The translations under genes were made by a program, and so were the position numbers. The notes beneath the pieces were generated by a model, which saw nothing but the letters and a program-made list of their open reading frames with translations, was not told the origin of the DNA and did not search any database. From positions 12,772,696 to 12,836,695 of the forward strand of contig CM037473.1 of the NCBI GenBank assembly GCA_021014325.1: a stretch of DNA of 64,000 nucleotides, given 5' to 3'. The first letter of the stretch is position 1. The number at the start of each line of letters is the position of its first letter. The stretch comes from Plazaster borealis (taxonomy: Eukaryota > Echinodermata > Asteroidea > Forcipulatida > Labidiasteridae). Below, piece by piece: positions 22,901 through 34,032 of this stretch.

Positions 22901-25616
22901 ATGTACAATTTGTGACTGGTATCCTGCTCATTTCTGCTGAGCAAACAAATTGTTAAGCAGTATTTTCTATGAAATTGGGCCCAGAACTTGAGTCTAGTGT
23001 ATATGTAATGTAACAAACAGGTAAACTGCTGCTCTCAATGTTTGTTTTTTGCAGGTGTGGAAAGTAAACGTCTGCTATTTCAAGGAAAAAGTACCAGGTT
23101 CTTACATGAATTACCCCATCATGACAGACGATGTAGGGGAAGGCTTTGTCTACTGTTTCCCAAGTCAAGACTATGCAGGCTATATGAAGGTCAGTCAGGG
23201 TCAAAGGGTCATTGTTACCCTAATGTTACTCAATGGGATATATATACATAGGTCGTATAGTTACGAATTGTCACACAGAAAGGAATAAAGTCTCCTAAAA
23301 CATAACAAAGAGAAAAACTATTATGACTTGAACAGGAATGTTTTGAGAAGAGTCTTGAAATATGTGACAGTCGGTCGTAGCGTGTTGGATGCGAAGAGGG
23401 AAATTGTTCCATAAATGAGGTCCAGCAAAATGAAAACTACGTTCATCGTAGTATTTGGTGGTAACAGTTTAAATAATAAGGATGTCTTTGTTTGCAGAAC
23501 GGAGGTTTAATAGTTCCCAAAAAATTGTTCCCAGTCCTCAGAAATTATTCAGGTAATCTTCCATCCCAAATCCTTCTATATCACCTTTGACAAAATGAAG
23601 GATTCAGAAGGACTGGGGGTTGTAGGCTTAAATAACAAATGGTCAGGAATTCCAATCTTATCTACATGCAAGTCCAAACAAGTGTGGAGTGTCATAGGAG
23701 AGGAGGATATTGGAGGATTGAGGTCACATGTAGGCAAAAATGCAAAGAGATTAACAGTTACTTGTTGATATAAAACAGGGCCAATGATATTCTGTTTTGG
23801 AAAAGGTGCCTGAATTCTAGACTGACAATATCCATGGAGGAAAAGGGGTTATAAACTTTTGAGTTATGAGTCGAACTGTATTACTTTTTGGGACTCTATC
23901 CACCCAATTCATCTGACGTCATTACCACAATAGTCTTGGTTGCGCCATTTTGGGAGTCAGTTTCCCTGTGCTGGCACTGTTACCTGTAATTTGAAGACCA
24001 AAATGTGCCGTCAGTGCAACTGGGTCAATACAGCCAATGATAAAAAAAAAATGGCTATTGTTAGAGTCTGCAGTAAAAAAGCTTTATAATGTTTTTAACA
24101 TGGAGCAGATCATGATGATTTTGTTTTCTGCTTTTCAAGCAGAAAATCATTGGGTCTAATGATACATTTCAACCTTTAATGTAATCAAACTATTAGGTTG
24201 TTTGTGATTTAGTGTTGTCAATTTTTGGTGCACAGTTCGGTTATCATTTGCAATGGGATGAGGTGGATCCGGATAGCAGAGATAAATGGACAGATAAACG
24301 ACAAGTTGATATTGATCACCTCAAGCTGTATGTCAGAAAACACTTCCCTGGTCTGGAGTCGGAACCGTCCATTATTGAAAAGTGCATGTACACAGTAAGC
24401 ACACATCTATTCGTTTATTTATTCATTCATTGAGCAACGAGCAAATATGAAACCCCCCTTAACAGACAGTTTACATAGTCAATGAATGATTTGTTGAATC
24501 GACCTCTTTTAAAGGGTGTACACATCATTGGTAAGAGTGGAACAATAAATCAATGTTCACAGATTTGCACATAATTTACATGGTATATAGATGGTCATGG
24601 TGGAAAACCTCCCTTGAATGTAAGGCTGGAAACTTTATTCTGGTTAGCATAAATTTGTTGTGCTTGGCTATTTTATGTGCCCTGTTCACAACATGAATAC
24701 TGACATAGTTTATTATTTTGTTAGCCGTGAGTCCCAACTATCATGCGTTGTTTTCATTACCACCATATTAAAAAGGTGTACAATTATAAATAATTTGTTT
24801 AGCGATCAAATTTGTGTTTCTTTCCTCACTGCAGTGTACACCAGGAGAGGATATTATCATTGACACCCATCCAGTACACCACAACATTGCTATCGGCTGT
24901 GGATTTTCAGGTGTGACTTTGTTCTTTTTTGTATTGGATATCTGGGCCCAACTTCATAGAGCTGCTTTATAAGCAGAAAATATTGCTTAACAACCCTCTG
25001 CTAAGCAGAAATGAGCAGGATATCAGTCACAAATTGTACATGTGACACAGGAGTTTGGCTGGTAACCTTATTCTGGTAAGCTTAGTTGTGTTGTGCTTAG
25101 CTACTTTTTGTGCTTAAGCAGCTCTATGAAATTGGGCCCTGCTCTAGAATGCAGGGGGTGTGGGCTTGAATCCCACAAGGGTAGTGTGCCTTTGGATTAT
25201 TTTCCCGCAGAACTCGGAGGGGTTGGGGGGAAGTGCCGAGTATACAGTGCTTAACCCCCCATTCTCCCTGCAGCCAGTCTTGCTGCAGCCAGTCTGGCTG
25301 TAAGAGGCCGATGCGTGTTTATTGATGATAATCACTTTATAACCATAGGCCTACACAGAATTATCTGCTGCCACCCTTAATAAGCAAACTGATATAATCA
25401 TCTTCCTTCACTAATCGTGAGCCATAAAAATATACACATCGTTGATTTTTAATGCAGCCCTTGTAACTTTTTCAACTTTTTCCTGCAGGGAAGGGCTTCA
25501 AAATGAGCCCGCTGATTGGAAAGATACTGGGTGACCTGGCAATGGGTAAGCCTCCAAAATATGACATCGAACCGATCAGAATGAACCGATTCCTGAATCA
25601 GAAAGCCAAGCTTTAA
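19692..25616 (+). CDS. PIPOX: Peroxisomal sarcosine oxidase / pipecolate oxidase
   Basis: This FAD-dependent amine oxidase oxidises N-methyl amino acids such as sarcosine, and L-pipecolate, in peroxisomes, giving hydrogen peroxide. Seven coding exons join in consistent phase: 19692-19963, 20841-21057, 22021-22203, 23055-23189, 24236-24394, 24835-24910 and 25489-25616. The product is 389 aa, essentially the length of the vertebrate enzyme (about 390). Visible features are the dinucleotide-binding VVGGGIIG (residues 15-22), Glu40 at the end of the second strand, the [12 protein letters not shown] motif (48-59), Cys319 in KCMYT at the position of the covalent FAD cysteine of the family, IGCGFSGKGFK near the C terminus, and the final tripeptide AKL, a PTS1 signal. 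The start at 19692 (MAGHMAS) is preceded by a seven-codon upstream ORF at 19659; Met5 is an alternative start. AATAAA lies at 25900. Confidence 0.95.
20841..21057 (+). CDS. PIPOX: PIPOX exon 3 (residues 91-163)
   Basis: Acceptor AACCAAACAG/AAAAACAGG, donor CTTCAG/GTTGGG. It encodes [10 protein letters not shown] at the start and the [17 protein letters not shown] segment, matching the corresponding stretch of vertebrate PIPOX. Exit phase 0. Confidence 0.92.
21528..21652. mobile_element. GTGTCCGAATTGG-type MITE in PIPOX intron
   Basis: The ends GCCGTGTCCGAATTGGTGGC and CAGCCAATTCGAAGATGGCC are inverted relatives, and internal GGCTATAGCTATGGC-like runs mirror each other. A better copy lies at 39748-39891. 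Confidence 0.75.
22021..22203 (+). CDS. PIPOX: PIPOX exon 4 (residues 164-224)
   Basis: Acceptor ATTTTGTCCCAG, donor CTTCAG/GTAACA; 61 codons, phase 0 at both ends. It contains [20 protein letters not shown] and the FAD-contact segment [17 protein letters not shown]. Confidence 0.95.
22204..23054 (+). repeat. PIPOX intron with two GGGCCC-type MITEs
   Basis: 22639-22759 is a divergent member (GGGCCCACTATTTCATGGCA at one end, GCCATGAAATTGGGCC at the other). 22809-22982 is a standard member (GGGCCCAATTTCATAGAGCT to TATGAAATTGGGCCC). A C-run lies at 22336-22345. Confidence 0.8.
23055..23189 (+). CDS. PIPOX: PIPOX exon 5 (residues 225-269)
   Basis: Acceptor TTTTTTGCAG. Encodes [20 protein letters not shown] through [13 protein letters not shown] place the donor at ATGAAG/GTCAGT because it leaves phase 0, as exon 6 requires; reading on would break the frame. 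The first residues align with INVCYW and VPGSY of vertebrate PIPOX. Confidence 0.9.
23190..24235 (+). other. PIPOX intron 5, no gene
   Basis: Mostly unique sequence; a partial CCATTTTGGGAGTC element lies near 23945-24030. Confidence 0.5.
24236..24394 (+). CDS. PIPOX: PIPOX exon 6 (residues 270-322)
   Basis: Acceptor TTTTTGGTGCACAG, donor TACACA/GTAAGC; 53 codons, phase 0 both sides. Encodes [18 protein letters not shown], the [18 protein letters not shown] segment and Cys319, the expected covalent FAD attachment residue. Confidence 0.94.
24515..24640 (+). repeat. Fragment of the ACCAATTGAG-family MITE
   Basis: GTACACATCATTGGTAAGAG then GTTCACAGATTTGCACATAA matches the copy at 54232 (GTACACTATTGGTAAGATC, GTTCACAGATTCACACATAA). 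Confidence 0.6.
24835..24910 (+). CDS. PIPOX: PIPOX exon 7 (residues 323-348)
   Basis: Acceptor TTTCCTCACTGCAG, donor TTTTCAG/GTGTGA. Encodes [20 protein letters not shown] and the GCGFSG FAD-contact motif. Exit phase 1. Confidence 0.94.
24944..25139. mobile_element. GGGCCC-type MITE
   Basis: Runs from GGGCCCAACTTCATAGAGCT to AGCTCTATGAAATTGGGCCC, complementary ends of about 30 bases. It sits in the last PIPOX intron. Confidence 0.85.
25140..25335 (+). repeat. tRNA-derived SINE, family C (truncated)
   Basis: CTGCTCTAGAATGCAGGGGG and GTGGGCTTGAATCCCAC (B box) are followed by a body with TTTTCCCGCAGAACTCGG. Related to 27130-27290 and 55206-55420. Confidence 0.7.
25489..25616 (+). CDS. PIPOX: PIPOX exon 8 (residues 348-389, stop)
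   Basis: Acceptor TTTTTCCTGCAG. Encodes [20 protein letters not shown] through RFLNQKAKL and a TAA at 25614. The terminal AKL is a type-1 peroxisomal targeting signal. Confidence 0.95.
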
Positions 25617-25899
25617 TCAGTGAGTTTCCAGTCCCATGACAGCAATGAAGGAGAAAACGCCAATAATCTTGGGAGGCTTTACACTTTACCAACTAATTAT
25701 AATGTATCAAACCATACATTACCAATATGGAGCTGATGGTCTTGGGTAGGACATCTTAAGTTCATGAGTATGCCCTGCCAAACTCCAGCATTCACAAGCT
25801 GGGATTACTGGAAATTTGGATCGCTCATGAGTTTTTTTTCCTTCTATTATGATTGGGCTGATGAAGTTCACAGGCTGATAAAGTTCACAGGCTGATTTG

Positions 25900-25905
25900 A
25901 ATAAA
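25900..25905 (+). terminator. Candidate polyadenylation signal of PIPOX
   Basis: AATAAA about 285 bases after the stop codon. Confidence 0.5.
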
Positions 25906-26775
25906 AGTAGTATTTTGCAATAGAATTTTGTACAATATTAGGGGTTTTTTCTCAATCTCATTTTAATTTTTTTGTTTACAAATCGGTATCATGTGAAATT
26001 AGTATCCTTAGTCAGGTAGCTTGCAAGTGAACTCATATCCGTACTGATGCAGTTCTAAACTGCCTGGTTATTTACAACTCTTTTAAATTTGGTGGTGTGA
26101 TTTTCTTAAGATGAGGTGATCCCCAAACCGGCACTATCACAGTTTGTGTTGATGACCTCTGATAAAGTCCAACAAGGTCCGTTTCCCTACCATAACAACT
26201 TCGGGGTTGAAAGGTGAAGAGTAGGTAATGTTTGTACAAGGCCTACTCACACACTTTTGTAAATGGGAAGAAAGTCCAGTGTATTTTACTAGTTCAGTTT
26301 TCATTCTATGCAACCTAAATGATTCTGATATCACAATGAGCCTATATTGTATTCATCTGATTTCAAAGTGCCTTGGTGTAATTCAAGATTATGTATTGGA
26401 AAATAATATGACTGTTTTTAAGCATAGAACTTTAAGTTTATGTCTATACACATGTATATAATAATACATATTAAGTGATTTATTATAAGATTTTTTTTAA
26501 TGATACATAGTATTAATTTTGTTTGGTTGCTATAGTTGGGGTGTTTGTTTGTTTGTTTGTTTGTTTGTTGGGGTGTTGGGGTGTTTGTTTGTTTGTTGGT
26601 TGGGGTGCTTGCTTGCTTGTTTGTCTATTTTGTTTTGTTTTATACACTGATTTGTGATAAGCTCTGTGTATTTAATACTCCGTGCTTTCCCGAGTAACTG
26701 CAGGAAAAAATCCAATGCTTACTACAGGATTTGAACTGGCCTCTTGTCACCGGGCACACTTGGTGGTCTAATGGT
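25906..26775. other. Region downstream of PIPOX; TTTG repeats
   Basis: No gene. GTTT/TTTG simple repeats occupy about 26537-26640. A B/C-box-like fragment (TTGGTGGTCTAATGGTAGG) near 26760 is interrupted by the next SINE. Confidence 0.6.
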
Positions 26776-27290
26776 AGGGTGTCGTGGCCGAGCGGTTAAG
26801 AGCATCGAATTCAAGTTCTGGTGGTTAGTCATCAGGTTGTGGGTTCGAATCCCGGTCATGGCACTTGTGTCCTTGAGCAAGACACTTAACTATAATTGCT
26901 TCTCTTCACCCAGGGGTAAATGGGTACCTGCGAGGGTAGAGGTTGCTATTGTGTTTGAAAAAGCCTTCGGAGCGCCATGGTTGCCCAGGGCTGTATACTC
27001 CCCAAGGAGCTGAGAAAGGTTAAAGGAATGTTATTGGCCCAATGACCAGGGCACTATTGTAAAGCGCATTGAGACGTTTATTGTAAAATGCGCTATATAA
27101 GAACTTGTTATTATTTTTATTATTATTAATGGTAAGAAATCTGCTCTAGAATGGCAGGGGTCGTGGGTTCGAATCCCACCAGAGTAATATGCCTGTGGAT
27201 TTTTTCCATACAACTCAGGTATAGCACCGAGTGTAATACTTGTCACACATCGGTTTAGGGTAAAGACAAAATAATTCTCTTCATGTGTAG
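26776..27290 (+). repeat. SINE family A followed by SINE family C
   Basis: 26776-27125 has a full head (GTGTCGTGGCCGAGCGGTTA, GGGTTCGAATCCCGG) and a body ending in TAAAATGCGCTATATAAG plus a TTATTATT tail. From 27130 a family C unit follows (GTCGTGGGTTCGAATCCCAC). Confidence 0.85.
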
Positions 27291-27299
27291 TGTAAAACA

Positions 27300-28290
27300 A
27301 TGATAATACATGTATTCTTTACCTCCAATAATCTCATTGTCTAGTACAAGAAAAGTAACCTCGGAAAAGTTTAGTCGCAGGAGGGTAATCACATTTATTT
27401 TAGAAAATAGAAAATATAATTATGGAATAATTTGCCATCTGATATTCGTAATTTGCCATCACAAAGTCTTTTTAAATCACATCTTAAAACGTTCGTAATT
27501 AGGAAGGCATTTTGAATTTTTTAGCATAGTTTGTATTTTAGTGTGTACTTTTGAAATGCTATTGCTTGTGTGCTTGTATCTTTTATCTTTATTTCTACTT
27601 TGCTTATTTTTAAGGTGTGTTTTCGCTGCCTTATAAAAATACTTTTCTTGTTTAATTTTCTTACTGAAATTTTTGTTGTTATGCGCCCTCGAACAGGCTG
27701 GTCCTGGAGAGAGCACAATATAAATTCAATAAATTATTAATCATTATTAATTGTGCAAATTATTTAGTCAACATTTTCTGAAAGATATAACCAGTTCCAG
27801 GAGAAATATTGTTTATGGAAATTTGTGGGGGGTTTTCACATCCATTCTTTCAATAAGTATTTTTCTCTGTTTATAACCAAATCTTCGCCAAATTGTAATT
27901 TTTAAATGCCGATTTCTGCCTGAAATAAAGTAGTGCAAAGGTTACAAAATAAAAAATGTGTGCCTTTGACTTTAGTTTTTTTTTATATTGTAAGACTCTT
28001 CAGCTCTGTGTAATTTGTACTTTTACACCTGGGTCCAATTTCATAGAGCTACTTAGGCAAAAATATTGCTTAACAATTTTCTGCTAAGCAGAACTGGAGT
28101 TGCCACATCTTATTATAGGCAAAAGTACAATTGTAATAGTAAAGTAGTTTTTTATGTGAAAATATGGAAACGAATAAATAAACAAATATCACTAATGTTT
28201 GGTTAAGCTAGTTTTATTCATTATGTTGATTTCAAACTTTTATTTCTTACAACAAACTTTGATATTTCATTTGCCCAAATTAATGTATTT
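27300..28290. other. Intergenic, no gene
   Basis: AT-rich. A truncated GGGCCC-type MITE (GGGTCCAATTTCATAGAGC) lies at 28031-28095. Confidence 0.5.
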
Positions 28291-28291
28291 A

Positions 28292-28648
28292 AAGGCAGAG
28301 TGTACTTTTGGTATACTCCACAAGTTAATGACCATAAAAACTTACTTGGTAAATAGCACTATAGAGCTGTTGATATTATAAAACATTTTTAGAAACGACC
28401 CCCTTTGAAGTAATGTAATTTTAGAGAAAAGGGTAGTTTTTCATCCGCAAATTTGAATCTGACAGGCATCTGAAACCACACATTTCTATGCAACAAGGGT
28501 GTTTTTTTCTTTCTTAATTTTCTTGAAACTTTGATGACCAATTGAACCCAATCTTCACAGGTTTGTTATTTGATGCATATGTTGGGACAGATACACCAAG
28601 TGAGGATACTGGTCTTTGACAATTACCAAAAGTATACCCTGCCTTTAA
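28292..28648 (+). mobile_element. MITE, ACCAATTGA family
   Basis: Left end GGCAGAGTGTACTTTTGGTA and right end ACCAAAAGTATACCCTGCC are inverted copies. The interior has GATGACCAATTGAACCC and TTCACAGGTTTG. Relatives at 18330, 24515 and 54232. Confidence 0.8.
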
Positions 28649-28649
28649 T

Positions 28650-30500
28650 ACATGTCAACATCAAAAGAGGCACTTTTTAAAACTGTTAAGTCAACTTTCC
28701 TTTAAACAGCACTCTTGTTTAATGTCAAAACAAACAAATTGTTTGCTCGTTAATAGAAAAATGGTTTTAAAAACATTGATCTTACTATAAAAGCACTTAT
28801 TAAATGTAGTCTTGAAATTTTTAATATCAAAAGTCCTGATTTCTAATCAGGGGGCACCCGGAAGGAGTGGTGGGGGGCACACGGACATCAATTGGGGGGC
28901 CCCTTTATTGCGCCACTGGTCAACATACCAAACAAAGGTAAACATTTTTTTTCTTTTCTTTTTCTCGTTAAAGATATTTTTGAGAGTCAAACAAAAATGC
29001 AGACAATTCACAATTAGATTAGATGAAGTAGTATTGCATAGCCATGGTTTATTTCAGACTTGTCAGTAAATATTTCTTTTATGAGTAAAAAGGGTGTTTT
29101 TTTATAATGATTACATAATGTTGATTAATTCCTGAATTGAGAATAACATCTTGTTAAAGGGGGGCTCTAAGGTCAAATTCAGTTTTGGGATGTACTTATT
29201 TTCCAATAGAGTCATTGTGAAAGTGGATTTTTTTTTCTAACCTCACGCTAAAATAGCACTCCACACTAACATTACTTTTGATCAAAATACCAGGATGTCA
29301 GACAAACTTTCCACCACTCATGCGACCACTGCATCGGTATCCCAGACTGCAGTAGTATAGTACACGCAGTAGTATAGTACACTCAGTATAGTACACGCGA
29401 GTAAACATAAAACACTGACAATGTCTTGGACATGTACGTGTACATCGGTGAAATTTGACACGTTGTCTATGTTCCGAGTACGTGCGGCATCACCATATTG
29501 AGCTTCTAATTTTAGGATTAGTGTGGAGAGATATTGTTTGAAATGATGGCTGCTGACAGCTAGGCCGTGGTTTTAAAAAGGACAACTTTAATAGTGCAGC
29601 CATTGTTTTCTTCTTACATCTTGTAACAATGCAACTACACTGAGGCTGGAGGGGAAAAGTAGTCTGGCTTCGTTTTTAACATTAAGACTTAGTGTTCATG
29701 ACTGCTGTTGTGTACAGGGAACAAAAGTGTGGCCTTTTGAAATGTTCTGATACCATCCATGCTTTTACAATGCTTAAACAGACAAAAAAACAATTACTTT
29801 CATCCAAAATTGATCTAAAATACAAAGCTTCACATAAAAGAGTTTTACTTCCACATAAAAGTATTTTACTTCACATAAAAGAGTTGTTCTTAAAATTAAA
29901 ATCTAAATAACAGCGCCAATAGTACAAACAAATAATAGCAAATATACAAAAATTAAAAAATTCTATGCAAAATAGTATTTCAGAGGAAGGATTAGAGAGG
30001 AAAATTGGCACATTGGGAAGAAAATTTTACAAATGATGTACAAAATATGTTCACTTATTACAAAACAAAGACAAGTAAAACAAAAAGTGATTTCAAGATC
30101 AACTTGTACTTTTTTCAAATGTTACATTACACTTTGGCTAGCAAGTTCGCAACAAGGCCATGTCCGAAATGTTCAGCTGCGGCTGTTGCTAATAGTGTTG
30201 CTAAGGGCAGACTATGCTTTCAATGCATGTAAACATGTTGATCCAGCTGCAGCCCCAGCCACTAAGATTGGTCCACTGGCTAATTTATTTTGATACAGAT
30301 TTTGCCCTTTTTTTTCAGAGCATCCAGAACTTTAAAAAATGAGTTCCCCAAATTTAAAACTTGCTAAATTTTTGACTAAACACATATCATTTCTCCTGAA
30401 CCTGTCAAGAGGTTAGCGGGAGTGTGTGCCCAAAATCATTTTAAAAATGTGTAAAAAAGAAATTGTACTTAAAATCGAGAGATGATGAAAATTTTAGCAC
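28650..30500. other. Intergenic, no recognised gene
   Basis: AT-rich sequence. AATAAA on the minus strand at 30284-30289 could serve the GTPase gene. A repeated CAGTAGTATAGTACAC motif lies near 29350-29390. Confidence 0.45.
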
Positions 30501-31055
30501 AAATGGCTGTTTAGCTGTGTGTTTAGGGGAAAGTGAGTTACAAAAGTTAGCTTTCTAAACACTCTAACCTTACCCCACCCCTCCCCCATGCCCCTGGCAC
30601 TCCTTTTTCTTGAATCCACAACCAGAAGAATGCTTATTTTGCCAGGTTTTTTTTCTGAAATGCTGTTTGGATTTGTGTTTTGGGTAAAACAGTTTGTTTC
30701 AGGATTTTTTTTATCCCTATAACCCTACCCATTCTCACTACCCATTCCCCCTCCCCTAGCACTCATTTTACGTGAATACTTCAACAGGATTCTTTCTAAA
30801 AACTGTGTGGTTTTGTGTTTAGGGGAGACAAATTTAGAAAGTCAGCTTTAGGATAAAGCATGTACTTATGCTACCCCATTTTCCCGTCCCCTGCATTCCC
30901 TTAATCCTATTTTTATTGTGACTTCTCTTTCCAAATTAGTTGGCTGTCTGACGTGGGGAAACAAGTTACAAAAGTTAGCTTTAGGATAAAGTCTGTCCCT
31001 TATCCATCCCCTCCCCCGGCACTGTGGTTTCCCCCTGAGTCGTCCACCAGGGTGT
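30500..31055 (-). repeat. Degenerate tandem blocks in the GTPase 3' region
   Basis: The plus-strand motif AGTTACAAAAGTTAGCTTT with a following CCCACCCCTCCCCC tract recurs near 30535 and 30962, with a weaker relative near 30835. This is probably 3'UTR or just downstream of the minus-strand GTPase gene. Confidence 0.5.
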
Positions 31056-31061
31056 TGCATA

Positions 31062-31386
31062 TTATTGTCCCGTTTCTTTCTGAGATGACATCCAGCATCT
31101 ACAGCACGATGGGAAGGCATCAGCGTCTTCCTCCAGCCTCACCCCAGGCTTACCCGTCACCTTCACTTTCTCTGAATGTTTCTCAATAATCTTATCAACA
31201 AGGCTCTCGAAACACATCTCAACGTTAATATTCTTCTCTGAGCTTGTCTCGACATACTGGATGTCCAGATGGTCTACGAGTCTTTTGACGCTCTCCTCGC
31301 TCACTTCACGCTCTCCTTTTTCGTGGCAGCGGGTTCCTACAAGAACTGCTTGAGGTGATGCAGCATACTTATTAAGATCCTCATAC
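31062..31386 (-). CDS. GTPase exon 3 (residues 118-225, stop)
   Basis: Acceptor CTCTTTCCTTTAG/GTATGAG. Carries the altered G4 segment VLVGTRCHEKGEREV, the ETSSEKN G5 region, the CCRC cysteine cluster and stop TAA at 31064-31062. Confidence 0.88.
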
Positions 31387-33539
31387 CTAAAGGAAAGAGT
31401 GACATCAGATTAGAATTCAATTAATAATAGCAGAGTAATACACAAATCAATGTGAAATATGTTTAGGTTGTTAAAGACAATAAATCATGTATTTTACAAA
31501 AGCACATTCACATCTACAATAAATAATAATTTGGTAGGCTAATCATCCATAATCCTTACTCGCAGCCGAGAAGCTGAATTGCTTCTGCAAAGATGTGGAG
31601 GAGCAGGCATGTAACGGTGTTTTTGGCAGTTAGCCACATCGACCCATTATATGACCGTGGAGCACAGCCAGAGATTACAAGTGTTTCAATTTTTCGGAGG
31701 AAGAAAACCCTCATGGCACAGGAAAGAATCACCGCATAACTCTACTCAAATACATGACCTTAGCCGGGAGCCAAACCAGGGTCACACAGGTGAGAGGCGA
31801 GTGCTTCAAGCACAGGACCCTTAATTATGCCACCCAAACAATTGATAACAATTTGAAATGATACAATTACTCCAATAATATTATTTTTCTAGAAAAGAAA
31901 AGTAACCTGGAAAATATAGTCAAAGTAGGTGATCACATTTGTTTTAGCAACTTTGAAAGATATGATTGATAACAAAGTGTTAGTAAACTTTAAACAATTA
32001 ACAATAAATAACTTTCTAAGATGTTAAAACCTAGTGAACAAAAAATGACATGAAAAGTTTCAAAGGAAAATTAATAAACTATTAAGAAAAATTGATAATT
32101 AAGTTTTAAAAAATGGACTGTTTGAAAACAGAAGAAAAAACTTACCAGTACAGTATGTGCTGAAATGATTTCTCATTGGTAAGATCAAACAAGAGCAGTG
32201 CACCAGTGATGGTATTGTAATGGGACTTTGTTAGACTTCTGTAACGCTCCATACCTAATACACAATTCAGGCAATTGGTGGTTAAAAAATGTTTTGTTTG
32301 TTGGTTTGTTTAGATGATCTTCCGGACAAGGGAACTATGCAAAGTTCCCACAAGGGGATATAAATGCAAAGCTGGCAACATCTAATTTCTCTCATACAAA
32401 CATTGGTTCAATGTCTATGATTATGAATTGCACAAATCAATAAATTGTGATTAGTACTTAATCTTGTCATTGTGACTAGGTATTGTTGTCTAGTTACTGA
32501 ATCACAATTTGATTTATTTATTTGTGCAATTGAAAATCATAGACATGAAACCATTGTCTCCAGAAACATGCGGAAAAATGAAGTTTATTTCTCGTTTAAT
32601 GTTGTTTTTGTGGGGAGGGGGGGGGGGGTAAGGTCTAACAACAAATTTTTTTTTCTTTCTGTAATACAACTTTTTAAAAGGTCAGTCGAGGAAAACAGAG
32701 ATTTAGGCAAGAAAACTTTTACTGTTAAATTTGAAATACTAATATGTTGTAACAGGCCTGGAATTTCGTCTTTGAGAGGACAAGGCCATTTTCATTTTGC
32801 AAAGGGCACTTCCTTTGGAAAATCTTTAAAGTCTATGGGAAACTTTTAAAGGGGCACCAAGGCCAAGACCTGGGGCAACAGAGGCCCTAGCCTTCAAGGC
32901 CTCTTGTAATTCCAGGCCTGTTGTTGTATTCGTCTTTTCAAGCTAGAATGGCTCTTTATTTTTATTTTTTTACATCATCTTTAATGAGGGTCAACTCCGA
33001 TCAGCGCCCAGCACTGCTTTCCATGGAGGCCCTCAGTACAAATACTTAGTAAAAAACATATTACACCATCAAAATTGTAAAAAAAGAAAGACACCATGGT
33101 CTCCAGCTAAAAAAGCAAATTTTTACAAAGAATTTGAGATTAAAAGACAAATAAAAAATATAAATCAAAAGGAAGCAGGATATGTTGAACAAAAGACTAT
33201 ACTTGAAGTGGGATGGTAACATTTGATCACTTATACTCCAAGAGTTGTGAAACTAGGTTTAAATTATGTCATTGGGAAGCAGGAATTGTATGTACCTGCA
33301 GTATCTTGTATATCCAGTTTGATCCATCGCCCATTCCTGGTGATCACTTTAGTTCTGACATCCACTGAGTGGTCAGGATTGTTCGATCTCAAGCCCGTGC
33401 CCTCATCAACGTACCTTAGCAACAGGCTCGTCTTGCCGATACCTGCATCACCGATGAGTGCGACCCGTATGTGGTAGCTGATGTCCAAGTCGGACGATGG
33501 ACCGAGCTTCCGATAGGAGTCTCCTCGAGGCCGACTCAT
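31062..33539 (-). CDS. Divergent Rab/Ras-like small GTPase
   Basis: Three coding exons on the minus strand (33539-33296, 32254-32146, 31386-31062) join to 225 aa. Rab-like order is clear: P-loop GDAGIGKT (residues 30-37), WIKLDIQDTAG (72-82), ERYRSLTKSHYNTITGALLLFDLT, LVGTRCHE (133-140) and the G5 motif ETS (164-166). Several key positions are altered. The residue after DTAG is Met83, not the catalytic Gln. The NKxD guanine-specificity motif is TRCH (136-139). Cys212-Cys213 lie 13 residues before the end instead of at a prenylatable C terminus. It probably acts in membrane traffic or signalling, but nucleotide cycling may be atypical. The closest human Rab could not be named. Confidence 0.88.
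31535..31835 (-). repeat. tRNA-derived SINE, family D (in GTPase intron)
   Basis: GGCTAATCATCC, a GGAGGAAGAAAACCCTCATG body and GGGAGCCAAACCAGGGTCAC (complement of a degenerate B box) match the copy at 46362-46670. Confidence 0.7.
32146..32254 (-). CDS. GTPase exon 2 (residues 82-118)
   Basis: Acceptor GTGTATTAG/GTATGG, donor GTACTG/GTAAGT; enters phase 1, leaves phase 2. Encodes MERYRSLTKSHYNTITGALL and FDLTNEKSFQHILYW. The first residue occupies the place of the catalytic glutamine. Confidence 0.88.
32754..32922. mobile_element. MITE with CAGGCCTGGAATT ends
   Basis: CAGGCCTGGAATTTCGTCTT at the left and TTGTAATTCCAGGCCTG at the right form terminal inverted repeats. It lies in the first coding intron of the GTPase gene. 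Relatives at 47830, 51978 and 58463. Confidence 0.85.
33296..33539 (-). CDS. GTPase exon 1 (residues 1-82)
   Basis: ATG at 33539-33537 (MSRPRGDSYRK), donor ACTGCAG/GTACAT at 33296/33295, phase 1. Contains the P-loop and the start of the DTAG motif. A weak acceptor (CATCCTAAAG) just upstream may join a non-coding exon ending at 34848. Confidence 0.9.
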
Positions 33540-34032
33540 GATCGTGGGACTTTAGGATGGACAGTCAGTTACTCATAACTTGAATGTCATCTAAAATTTG
33601 TTGATGGAATTCTTGTTAAAAATATTTCATAGAGAGTGGCCCCACACTTATGGTCACTCAGCAGGTCAGAGGTCAGGGTGCAGGGTCGAATGGGGTGGGG
33701 GTTGAGTACTCCTAGAACTATAGCGGAATGAACCTCAACCCCTACTCCCAGAACTATGAGGGTTTTTTGGTGTAACAACAACTTTAAAAATCTAGGAGTT
33801 TGGGGTTATGGGATCGGCTACCCAGTATATGTCAGAAACAGAGGTGTGTTTAATTTATCTTATTTTGTCCAGTTGTTCAACTAATTAATACTAAACAACT
33901 AACTCAGTCACACACAAACAAAAAACTGACAAAATGTTCAGACAGTGCTTAATTGCTTTTTCTCTATTCAGAATGCTATTGGAATGCTACAACTGAGTAA
34001 TTATCATGGATGAATTCATAGATAGCCATCTT

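Noticed and set aside
33223..33477. 84-residue plus-strand open frame
   Set aside because: It is antisense to GTPase exon 1; the minus-strand P-loop and splice sites explain the conservation.
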